This document shows, one piece after another, positions 1 to 5,949 of a stretch of DNA of 5,949 nucleotides. Source of the DNA: Alphaproteobacteria bacterium (GTDB lineage: Bacteria > Pseudomonadota > Alphaproteobacteria > Rhizobiales > Xanthobacteraceae); the NCBI GenBank assembly GCA_005884745.1, contig VAZU01000283.1, positions 1 to 5,949 on the forward strand. The letters run 5' to 3'. A model generated the notes under the pieces. The model ran no database searches. It was not told the DNA's origin and worked only from the letters and a program-made list of their open reading frames with translations. The translations under genes were made by a program, and so were the position numbers. Within the stretch, counting starts at the first letter, position 1. Every line of letters starts with the position of its first letter.

Positions 1-1042
1 GGAACGGTGCGACCGGCTCGGGCCATTGGATCCCCGCGTCATCATGGCAAGCCTCGATAATAGCGGCGACGAGGCGGCTCGGACCGATGCCGTAGGATCC
101 CATATGGACCGCACGCTCGACGCCATCCGGGCCCGTCACCAGCGCCTTCATCGGCTCTGAATATTTCGTTCCGAAATAGAAAATGTGTCCGACCTCGATC
201 CCGCGCGCCTGAACCCGGTCGGACGGGGGGATCGCATCGAACGCGGCCGGATCGTGCTTGTCCGAGGTCGCTGCGTAGAGCGACGTCCATCGATCCACGA
301 TCGCCTGCAGGCGCTCCCGGTCCTCGAAATCGACGCTCTCGCCCGGTACTTCGAAATCGAGATATTCGCGATGACAATAGACCTCGCTCTCGCCGGTCGC
401 GGCCAAAATCGTGAATTCGTGGCTGAGATTGCCCCCGATCGGCCCGGTCTCCGCGACCATCGGGATCGCCTTGAGCCCCATGCGCGCGAAGGTCCGCAAA
501 TAGGCGACGAACATCCTGTTGTAGGCATGCCGGGCGCCGGCCTGGTCGAGGTCGAACGAATAGGCGTCCTTCATGAGGAACTCCCGCGACCGCATGGTGC
601 CGAACCGCGGTCGCATCTCGTCCCGGAATTTCCATTGGATGTGGTAGAGGTTCAGCGGCAAATCCTTGTACGATCGCACATAGGCGCGAAAGATCTCGGC
701 GATCATCTCCTCGTTGGTGGGTCCGTAGAGGAGATCGCGCCCGTGCCGATCCTTGATGCGCAGCATTTCCTTGCCGTAGTCCTCGTAGCGTCCGCTTTCG
801 CGCCACAGTTCCGCCGGCTGCAGTGTGGGCATCAGCATTTCGATGGCGCCGGCGCGGTCCTGTTCCTCGCGCACGATGCGGCAGACCTTGCGCAGCACCC
901 GGTAGCCCAGGGGCAGGAAGGCGTAGATGCCGGCCGCCTCCTGGCGGATCATGCCCGCCCGCAGCATGAGCCGGTGCGAGACGATCTCGGCTTCCTTGGG
1001 GGTCTCGCGCAGGATCGGCAGGAAATACCGGGAGAGACGCAT
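1..1042 (-). CDS. proS: Prolyl-tRNA synthetase, short alphaproteobacterial type (C-terminus beyond window)
   Basis: Cytoplasmic class II aminoacyl-tRNA synthetase that charges tRNA-Pro with proline. The visible 347 residues start MRLSRYFLPILRETPKEAE, the typical start for this family in alphaproteobacteria, which fixes the ATG at 1042-1040. In order: the motif 1 region (about 28-72), the GPTNEE proline-site segment (107-112), motif 2 with FRDEMRPRFG (139-148) and FLMKDAYSFD (155-164), and motif 3 with GSYGIGPSR (315-323). Only about 60-70 residues (roughly 217-280) lie between GNLSHEF and the VGHIF segment, where the E. coli-type enzyme has an editing insertion of about 180 residues; this is the reduced-insertion form. 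The tRNA-binding C-terminal domain, about 90 residues by family length, lies beyond the left edge. No strong Shine-Dalgarno sequence precedes the start. It is divergent from the thioesterase gene and separated from it by 424 bases. Identification is very secure. Confidence 0.97.
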   Translation of the reverse strand, partial: MRLSRYFLPILRETPKEAEIVSHRLMLRAGMIRQEAAGIYAFLPLGYRVLRKVCRIVREEQDRAGAIEMLMPTLQPAELWRESGRYEDYGKEMLRIKDRHGRDLLYGPTNEEMIAEIFRAYVRSYKDLPLNLYHIQWKFRDEMRPRFGTMRSREFLMKDAYSFDLDQAGARHAYNRMFVAYLRTFARMGLKAIPMVAETGPIGGNLSHEFTILAATGESEVYCHREYLDFEVPGESVDFEDRERLQAIVDRWTSLYAATSDKHDPAAFDAIPPSDRVQARGIEVGHIFYFGTKYSEPMKALVTGPDGVERAVHMGSYGIGPSRLVAAIIEACHDDAGIQWPEPVAPF

Positions 1043-1090
1043 GGGCAGGGGCAATTCCGGAGGGCGGGCGGGAGCCGGCGGAGTGAAACC

Positions 1091-1119
1091 GGATCATTGC
1101 CGAAAATACAAGGCGTCAA
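1091..1119 (-). promoter_or_regulatory. Weak candidate promoter for proS
   Basis: On the minus strand TTGACG (1119-1114) fits a sigma-70 -35 box. It is followed by a 17-base spacer containing a T-rich stretch, then TGATCC (1096-1091) as a poor -10. This would start transcription about 40 bases upstream of the proS ATG. The -35 is good but the -10 is weak, so the call rests mainly on position. Confidence 0.3.
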
Positions 1120-1150
1120 TGCGTCGGCGACCGGGTTTCGGCCCCCCTGT

Positions 1151-1189
1151 CATGGCACTGTCGCCGAACTAGGGGACCATGGCACCGTC
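1151..1189. repeat. Pair of 12-bp direct repeats between divergent transcription units
   Basis: CATGGCACTGTC (1151-1162) and CATGGCACCGTC (1178-1189) match at 11 of 12 positions and start 27 bases apart. They lie upstream of the candidate proS promoter and upstream of the candidate plus-strand promoter at 1230, where a regulator controlling both directions could bind. No protein is identified, and a chance duplication cannot be excluded. Confidence 0.4.
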
Positions 1190-1229
1190 ATCCCGGGCCC
1201 GATTCGCAGCCTTTGTCGTCGTGTTCTGC

Positions 1230-1258
1230 TTGATCAAAGTACCGGATATCGGCTAGGG
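1230..1258 (+). promoter_or_regulatory. Candidate promoter reading toward the thioesterase gene
   Basis: TTGATC (1230-1235), preceded by C, is followed by a 17-base spacer and then CTAGGG (1253-1258). The -35 and spacing are good; the -10 matches the E. coli consensus poorly, but alphaproteobacterial -10 boxes are often loose. The predicted start is about position 1265, which coincides with the 5' strand of the 7-bp helix of the candidate RNA. Confidence 0.35.
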
Positions 1259-1264
1259 TCGAAA

Positions 1265-1447
1265 TCGCGCAGGGCACGGGCATGACGGCGTCAGAACCGC
1301 AGTCCGCCATGCGGTCCAAGTCTTGGGAGGAAAGCCCGACGGCGCGATGATCCGCTGCCACCCGCAGAAAAGACCATAAAACCGTCTCAGGGACCGAGGG
1401 CGACATTAACAACAGCGAGCAGGGCATTGACCCTGCTCTTCTTTTTT
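1265..1447 (+). ncRNA. Candidate structured small RNA or 5' leader of the thioesterase gene
   Basis: No known RNA family is recognised; the call rests on structure and on flanking signals. Bases 1264-1270 (ATCGCGC) pair perfectly with 1342-1348 (GCGCGAT). Three hairpins can form inside this helix: TGAC/GTCA around 1283-1293, ACCGCA (1296-1301) with TGCGGT (1310-1315), and TTGGG (1323-1327) with CCCGA (1335-1339). A smaller CTGC/GCAG hairpin follows near 1354-1366. The element begins near a candidate promoter start and ends in a rho-independent terminator. It resembles a cloverleaf but has no T-loop sequence and no CCA end, so it is not a normal tRNA. It could be a free RNA of about 183 nt or an attenuating leader. 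In a 65% GC genome some of these helices may be fortuitous; the terminator is the firmest part. Confidence 0.4.
1417..1447 (+). terminator. Rho-independent terminator just upstream of the thioesterase start
   Basis: A perfect 8-bp stem, GAGCAGGG (1417-1424) with CCCTGCTC (1431-1438), encloses the 6-base loop CATTGA and is followed by TTCTTTTTT (1439-1447). The T tract is on the plus strand only, so it ends transcripts moving toward the thioesterase gene. It stops 7 bases before the GGAG ribosome binding site at 1455. The left arm belongs to an 8-base sequence, GCAGGGCA (1419-1426), that also occurs at 1269-1276, so the earlier copy could pair with CCCTGC of the right arm as an alternative structure. 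Confidence 0.8.
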
Positions 1448-1466
1448 GTACCGCGGAGAACCGGAC

Positions 1467-1856
1467 ATGGCGATCGATTCCCTCCCGTTTTCCGAGCTGC
1501 TCGGTATCGAGCTTCGCAGCGTGAGCCCCGAGCGGGTCGAAGCCGAGCTCAAGGTCCGCGAGGACCTGTGCACCCGGCCGGCCGTGCTGCACGGGGGCGC
1601 GTTGATGGCATTCGCCGATACCTTGGGTGCGATTGCCACGGTCCAGAATTTGCCCGAGGGCACCTGGACGACCACGATCGAAAGCAAGACGAATTTTTTC
1701 ACCGCGATCCCGGCCGGCGACGTGGCGCGGGCGGAATGCACGCCCCTTCACCGCGGCCGGACCACGATGGTCTGGCAGACCCGGATCACGCGGGGCGACG
1801 GCCGGCTGGCCGCGGTGGTGACGCAGACGCAATTGGTGACCCAGGCGCGCAGCTGA
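1467..1856 (+). CDS. PaaI-family hotdog-fold thioesterase
   Basis: A 129-residue cytoplasmic protein of the PaaI/YbgC-like hotdog superfamily (the TIGR00369-type 'uncharacterised domain 1' group), expected to hydrolyse an acyl- or aryl-CoA thioester. LHGGALMAFADTLG (41-54) carries the HGG signature (42-44) and the acidic residue D51 at the usual catalytic position. ESKTNFFTAI (72-81) is the conserved strand after the central helix. The length is normal for a single hotdog domain; such proteins act as dimers or tetramers. ATG 1467 is chosen because GGAG (1455-1458) lies 8 bases upstream; an in-frame TTG at 1446 overlaps the terminator T tract and is unlikely. The substrate cannot be told from sequence. 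It is alone on the plus strand, convergent with the DUF1467 gene (19 bases between stops), and sits in a neighbourhood where DUF1467 is often followed by proS. A terminator just upstream suggests conditional expression or a promoter very close to the start. Confidence 0.9.
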   Translation: MAIDSLPFSELLGIELRSVSPERVEAELKVREDLCTRPAVLHGGALMAFADTLGAIATVQNLPEGTWTTTIESKTNFFTAIPAGDVARAECTPLHRGRTTMVWQTRITRGDGRLAAVVTQTQLVTQARS

Positions 1857-1875
1857 TCGCGCCGGAGATTGGCAT

Positions 1876-2145
1876 TCACTTCGGGATGCCGAACCAGGTC
1901 GCAAGATCCTCGAGCGCGATCAGCCGATAGGTATACACCGCGTCGATCACCGCGAAGCTGATCGTCGCCACCGCCGTGGTCCAGATCAGCTTGCTGCGCA
2001 GGTTCGGCAGCGCGGGTGCGCCCGGATCGCTTCCGGGCACCACTTCGCCGCTTTCGAGCTGCGAGCGGATGCCCCACGGCAGCACGGCGAACAGCACCGT
2101 CCACCACACGATGAAATACACGGCGAGCGAAGTCGTCAGCGACAT
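1876..2145 (-). CDS. DUF1467 family two-helix inner-membrane protein
   Basis: An 89-residue protein of unknown function, typical of the DUF1467 family found in alphaproteobacteria next to the methylmalonyl-CoA epimerase gene. Two hydrophobic segments are visible: about residues 7-24 (LAVYFIVWWTVLFAVLPW) and about 53-73 (starting LIWTTAVATISFAVIDAV). They are joined by a polar, Pro/Gly-rich loop of about 28 residues. The short tail ends GIPK. No catalytic motif is seen. The ATG at 2145-2143 is 4 bases after the epimerase stop, with weak SD-like GCAGG inside the epimerase end, so translation is probably coupled. It appears to be the last gene of the leftward operon. No terminator is seen in the 19 bases before the convergent thioesterase stop. 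Family assignment is fairly secure; function is unknown. Confidence 0.85.
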   Translation of the reverse strand: MSLTTSLAVYFIVWWTVLFAVLPWGIRSQLESGEVVPGSDPGAPALPNLRSKLIWTTAVATISFAVIDAVYTYRLIALEDLATWFGIPK

Positions 2146-2149
2146 TCGA

Positions 2150-2554
<405 letters not shown>

Positions 2555-2594
2555 TCGCGATCTTCCCCGCAAAATTCCGCCGCCGGCGGCCCGC

Positions 2595-4216
2595 TTATAC
2601 CGTCAAGACGTGGACGTGGCATATCGGCTTCTTGTCCCAGTGCGCCGCAAGCGTGGCGCGAACGGCGCGGCCGAGCGATTGGGCGAGCGCGTCGGCATCG
2701 CGCCGATGGGGCCGCGGCAGCGACCGGAAGGTATCGACGACAGCCGCATAGGCGACTTCGGCCATCGGTTTGCCCTCGGCGTCGCGCTCCGGAATTCCCG
2801 AGAGCCGCAGCTCGGGGTCGGCAGCAAGCTCCCCCTCCGTCGTAACGACGAGCGCGACCGAGATCACGCCGGCAAAAGCCAACCGCCGCCGCTCGGGGAC
2901 GGTGCGGGCTTCGGCTTCGACCAGCACCCGGCCGTCCTTGTAAAGCCGCGCGGATGGCACTTCGTCGATGACCTCCGCCCGTCCCGGCGCGAGCCGGACC
3001 AGGTCGCCGTCCTGGCATTCGATCACTTGCTTCACGCCCAACCGGCGGACGAGCTTCGCGTGCTCGTGAAGGTGCAAGGCTTCGCCATGGACGGGAACGG
3101 CGATTTGCGGCCGTACCCAACGGTACATGTCCTCCAGCTCCGCCTGCCGCGGATGTCCGGACACGTGGACGAGCTCGTTGCGATCGGTGACGACTTCGAT
3201 GCCTTGCCGCACTAGGCCGTTGATGATGCGGTTCACCGGCTTCTCGTTGCCGGGGATGGTCCGCGACGAAAAGATCACGCGGTCGCCGCGGGTGAAGGTG
3301 ATTTCCGGATGCGACTCGTCGGCGATCCGTGCCAGCGCCGCGCGCGGCTCGCCCTGGCTCCCGGTGCACAGCGCAACCACCTTTTCGGGCGGCAGCTGCC
3401 GGTACACCTCGATGCCGCGGAACGCGGCGATGCCTTTTAGATAACCGGTCTCGCGCGCGACCTGGACGATGCGCTTTCGGCGGCCGAGCGCATCCTCGCC
3501 ACGTTCGACGCGAAGGTCGTGACCGCAACTCGGCCGCGGGCGGTGCGGACCAGCTCGACCAGCGTTTTCGCCACGTCGCGTTCCGAGGGCGACCGCCCCT
3601 CGCGGATGGCGTTGGTGGAATCGCCGACCAGCGCCAACACGCCTTCGTCGCCGACGGCCCTGAGCTTTGCCTCGTCGGTCGGCGGCGCGATGACCGGAGT
3701 CGGGTCGATCTTCCAATCGCCGGTATGGAGCACGGTGCCGAGAGGCGTGCGGATGATCAGGCCATTCGATTCCGGGATCGAATGGGCGACCGATACCAGC
3801 TCGACGTCGAACGGGCCCACCGCGAACCGCGATCCGAGCTCGACCACGCGCACGGGAATCTCCGGCGCGCCGGGCTCGCCGCGGCGCTTGGCCTCGAGCA
3901 ACGCCGCGGTGAACGGGGTGGCATAGACCGGGACCCGCAGTTGCGGCCATAGATCGAGCAGCGCGCCGAAATGATCCTCGTGGGCATGGGTGAGCACGAT
4001 GCCGACGAGATTGCGGCGCTCCTCGACCAGGAAGCGGATGTCCGGCAGGACGAGATCGATGCCGGGTAGATCTTCCTCGCCTCCGAACGAGACGCCGAAA
4101 TCGACCGCGATCCAGGTCCGGCTGCGTTCGGGACCCAAGCCGTAAATCGAGAGGTTCATCCCGATTTCGCCGACACCCCCGAGTGGCGCGAACACGAACT
4201 CGCCGGACGCGTTCAT
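2595..4216 (-). pseudogene. rnj: Ribonuclease J, frame broken by a probable ~49-base internal deletion
   Basis: RNase J is a metallo-beta-lactamase/beta-CASP ribonuclease (5' exonuclease and endonuclease) for mRNA decay and rRNA maturation. The first part (4216 to the TAA at 3437, 259 codons) starts MNASGEFVFAPLGGVGEIGM and carries the zinc site HAHEDH (77-82), H145 and HTGDWKID with D167, then GDSTNA and TTFASNVARM. The rest continues one frame away from about 3480 to the TAA at 2595: RIVQVARETGYL, TGSQGEPRAALARIA, FSSRTIPGNEK, HVSGHPRQAEL, VPVHGEALHL and a normal C-terminal domain. Between the parts, about 16 residues present in B. subtilis RNase J1 (ending FGRSM) have no counterpart. The span of 1622 bases is 2 modulo 3, so a 49-base loss restores both frame and a length near 557 residues. 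As written, a beta-CASP-truncated protein would be made. ATG 4216 overlaps the birA stop (TGATG), with GAAGG upstream. An assembly error is possible, because both halves look well conserved. Confidence 0.93.
3468..3494. repeat. rnj: Perfect 8-bp inverted repeat at the rnj frame break
   Basis: GATGCGCT (3468-3475) and AGCGCATC (3487-3494) are exact inverted copies around an 11-base GC-rich centre. A variant pairing (GATGCGC/GCGCATC, then TCGG/CCGA) extends the hairpin. The rnj reading frame switches inside this element, so it marks the deletion junction. Confidence 0.75.
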
Positions 4217-5091
4217 CAATCACGACCTTCGCCGCCGCGACGCATGCCCGCGCGGTCGAGCGAGCGTTTGCCGGTCGGAGGCTCGGCCTGGACAGGTGTG
4301 ACCTGCGGCGTGGCGGCACCCGACCCTTCCGCCGCGACCGGAAAGATATCCCCGGCCGTGATGGCCTCCAGGGTCCCATCGTCGCGCCGGAGCAGCAGCC
4401 GCCCGGCCCGGTCCAGGCTCTCGAACCGGCCTTGCAGCTCCCGTTCCGGAAGGCTCACCCGTATGACCTCGGCGAGCCCCATGGCGCGCGCGAGCCAAGC
4501 GGTGCGGATGGTGGCAAAGCCGCGGCCCCGATCCCATTCTGCGAGCCGCAGCAACATGGTATGCGACAGCGCGCGAAACAGCGCTGCGGGGCTCACTGAG
4601 GCCCCCGCCGCAGCAAGATCGGTCGCCGGATAGGCCGTGCCAGCCGGATGGCACGCACAATTTACGCCGATGCCGACTACGGCCGCGAGCGGTCGGCCTG
4701 ACGTGCTTTCGCCCTCGACCAGGATGCCCGCGAATTTCGCGCCGTCGCAGATCATGTCGTTGGGCCATTTGAACCGGATGCGCGGGGCGAGCATCGAGGC
4801 CAGCTCGCAGACCGCATCATGGAGCGCGAGCGCCGCCACGAACGAGAGCTCGGCAGCGCGATCGGCGGGACCAGGGTCGGTGAGCAGCAGGCTGGCGTAG
4901 AGATTGCCGCGCTCGGACACGAAGGGGCGGCCGCGCCGTCCGCGGCCCGCCGTTTGTTGCGCCGCCGTGACCCACAACGGGCCGCGCTCGCCCAGCCGCG
5001 CCTGCGACAGCGCCTCGGCATTCGTCGATCCGACGGTGTCGTGGACGATCAGCCGAACCCCGGCGGCGGCGGCAGCGGGATCGAGCTCCAT
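4216..5091 (-). CDS. birA: Biotin--[acetyl-CoA-carboxylase] ligase (no DNA-binding domain)
   Basis: A 291-residue cytoplasmic biotin protein ligase. It activates biotin to biotinyl-AMP and attaches it to the biotin carrier domains of acyl-CoA carboxylases. Visible motifs are GSTNAEA (21-27), the biotinyl-AMP loop GRGRRGR (49-55), GNLYASLLL (62-70), KWPNDM (108-113), K119 followed by FAGILVE, and VGIGVN (139-144). A small C-terminal SH3-like domain ends near ITAGDIFPV. There is no N-terminal helix-turn-helix, so it is the monofunctional class and not a repressor of biotin genes. The last 35 or so residues are an Ala/Pro/Arg/Gly-rich tail without recognisable fold. ATG 5091 lies 5 bases after the nuoN stop, with no clear Shine-Dalgarno sequence, suggesting coupled translation. 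Its stop overlaps the rnj start. Epimerase substrates downstream come from biotin-dependent carboxylation, though co-location here may simply be conserved order. Confidence 0.95.
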   Translation of the reverse strand: MELDPAAAAAGVRLIVHDTVGSTNAEALSQARLGERGPLWVTAAQQTAGRGRRGRPFVSERGNLYASLLLTDPGPADRAAELSFVAALALHDAVCELASMLAPRIRFKWPNDMICDGAKFAGILVEGESTSGRPLAAVVGIGVNCACHPAGTAYPATDLAAAGASVSPAALFRALSHTMLLRLAEWDRGRGFATIRTAWLARAMGLAEVIRVSLPERELQGRFESLDRAGRLLLRRDDGTLEAITAGDIFPVAAEGSGAATPQVTPVQAEPPTGKRSLDRAGMRRGGEGRD

Positions 5092-5096
5092 GCGGG

Positions 5097-5949
5097 TCAA
5101 AACAGCGATTTCGCCGCCGCGTCCGCCGCCTCGATGAGCGGCGCCGGATAGGCGAAGAACAACAGATTGAACAAGCCGGTCACGCCGAGCACAAGCTTGA
5201 GCTCCCGGGCCATCGGCTCGAAGCTCCCCTTGGGCTCGTCGAAATACATGGTCTTGACGATCATCAGATAATAATAGGCCCCCACCACGCTCGCGAGCAC
5301 GCCGATCACGGCGAGCGCATAGAGTCCCGCCTTGATCGCCGCAAGGAATACGTAGAATTTCGCGAAGAAACCCGCCAGCGGCGGCACGCCGGCGAGCGAG
5401 AACAACAGCAACGCAAGAAACAGCGCCATGCCCGGATGCGTGCGGGCAAGGCCGGAAAGATCCGCAAGGTCTTCGACACTGCCGTCCTTGTAGCGCATCG
5501 CCAGAATACACGCGAAGGTACCGAGCGTCATGGCCAGATAGATCGCCATGTAGATGATGACGCCGCGCACGCCCTCCTCGGTTCCGGCGGCGAGCCCGAT
5601 CAGCGCGAATCCCATGTGGCCGATCGAGGAATACGCCATCAGCCGCTTGAAATTGCGCTGACCGATCGCCGCGAAGGCGCCGAGCGTCATCGAGGCGATG
5701 GAGACGAACACCACGATCTGCTGCCACTGCCCGATAATCCCCGGGAACGCCGAAATGGTCGGGCGCACGAACATGGCGATCGCCGCCACCTTCGGGGCCG
5801 CGGCAAAGAACGCCGTGATCGGCGTCGGTGCGCCTTCATAGACGTCGGGCGTCCACATATGGAACGGCACCGCCGAAACCTTGAAGCAGAACCCGGCGAA
5901 CAGGAACACCAGCCCGAACACCAGGCCGAGGTCCGCCTGGGTGCTCGCC
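5097..5949 (-). CDS. nuoN: NADH-quinone oxidoreductase subunit N (N-terminal part beyond window)
   Basis: C-terminal 283 residues of NuoN, an antiporter-like inner-membrane subunit of respiratory complex I that carries part of the proton-pumping machinery. The frame is open to the right edge; the first visible residues are ASTQADLGLVFGLVFLF. Conserved stretches include FKVSAVPFHMWTPDVYEGAP with the intramembrane lysine, FFAAAPKVAAIAMF, QRNFKRLMAYSSIGHMGFAL, and FSLAGVPPLAGFFAKFYVF with its conserved lysine. About eight or nine hydrophobic segments alternate with short loops, as expected for the second half of a 14-helix protein of about 480 residues. It ends AAAKSLF with a TGA at 5099-5097. 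NuoN is normally the last nuo gene, and birA follows after 5 bases, so the downstream genes probably share the nuo transcript. No anomaly is seen. Confidence 0.97.
   Translation of the reverse strand, partial: ASTQADLGLVFGLVFLFAGFCFKVSAVPFHMWTPDVYEGAPTPITAFFAAAPKVAAIAMFVRPTISAFPGIIGQWQQIVVFVSIASMTLGAFAAIGQRNFKRLMAYSSIGHMGFALIGLAAGTEEGVRGVIIYMAIYLAMTLGTFACILAMRYKDGSVEDLADLSGLARTHPGMALFLALLLFSLAGVPPLAGFFAKFYVFLAAIKAGLYALAVIGVLASVVGAYYYLMIVKTMYFDEPKGSFEPMARELKLVLGVTGLFNLLFFAYPAPLIEAADAAAKSLF

Noticed and set aside
42..1097. Long minus-strand open frame (351 codons) overlapping proS in another frame
   Set aside because: Its translation is Arg/Gly/Pro-rich without any family motif, while the neighbouring frame gives full-length prolyl-tRNA synthetase sequence.
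185..1285. Plus-strand open frame of 366 codons antisense to proS
   Set aside because: It mirrors proS codons in GC-rich DNA; no motif, and no conserved protein resembles it.
1320..1345. RNase P RNA or SRP RNA core, because of the GGGAGGAAAGCCCGAC segment
   Set aside because: It only superficially resembles the GAGGAAAGTCCGGGC signature of RNase P RNA, and the other conserved parts and the expected length are missing.
1282..1350. 22-codon plus-strand frame starting ATGACGGCG, with AGGG 7 bases upstream, as a leader peptide
   Set aside because: It has no run of regulatory codons and lies entirely within the proposed structured RNA; too short to support without conservation data.
1264..1351. 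tRNA gene
   Set aside because: The fold has a 7-bp closing helix, but there is no GTTCGA-type T-loop, no proper anticodon arm and no CCA or discriminator pattern.
1427..1455. TTGACC at 1427-1432 as the -35 box of the thioesterase promoter
   Set aside because: The matching -10 position holds ACCGCG and the transcript would start at or after the ribosome binding site; the TTGA is better explained as the terminator loop.
1188..1904. Minus-strand open frame of 238 codons across the thioesterase gene and the intergenic region
   Set aside because: Antisense shadow of the thioesterase gene, with no recognisable domain and no ribosome binding site support.
3470..3490. Programmed -1 ribosomal frameshift in rnj
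   Set aside because: There is no standard slippery heptamer, and a frameshift would not supply the roughly 16 residues missing compared with the family.

Overview
The window looks like chromosomal DNA from a high-GC alphaproteobacterium. The evidence is the gene order nuoN - birA - rnj - (methylmalonyl-CoA epimerase) - DUF1467 - proS, which is a familiar alphaproteobacterial neighbourhood. Two further signs are a short prolyl-tRNA synthetase with only a small insertion between class II motifs 2 and 3, and a biotin ligase without a DNA-binding domain. I cannot place it below class level; a Rhodospirillales- or Rhizobiales-like organism would fit.

Layout from right to left on the minus strand: the 3' part of nuoN (complex I membrane subunit, runs off the right edge), birA (5 bases after nuoN), rnj (ribonuclease J; start overlaps the birA stop as TGATG), a methylmalonyl-CoA epimerase gene (40 bases later), and a two-helix DUF1467 membrane protein gene (4 bases later). 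The tight spacing suggests one long transcript continuing the nuo operon. A plus-strand gene for a PaaI-type hotdog thioesterase (1467-1856) then converges on the DUF1467 gene with only 19 bases between the stops. Further left, proS runs on the minus strand off the left edge of the window, divergent from the thioesterase gene.

The 424-base gap between proS and the thioesterase gene (1043-1466) has no convincing gene, but it is not empty. It holds a weak candidate promoter for proS, a 12-base direct repeat, a candidate plus-strand promoter, and a sequence that can fold into a branched structure closed by a perfect 7-bp helix. It ends in a textbook rho-independent terminator placed just before the thioesterase ribosome binding site. 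The best reading is either an independent small RNA of about 180 nt or a 5' leader that attenuates the thioesterase gene. This is the part most likely to hold something undescribed.

The clearest anomaly in a coding region is in rnj. The reading frame breaks near position 3480, where about 16 residues expected from the family are absent. The length arithmetic fits one deletion of about 49 bases. The break lies inside a perfect 8-bp inverted repeat. Either ribonuclease J is broken in this genome or the assembly is wrong there. A coaX gene, often found between birA and rnj in relatives, is also absent.
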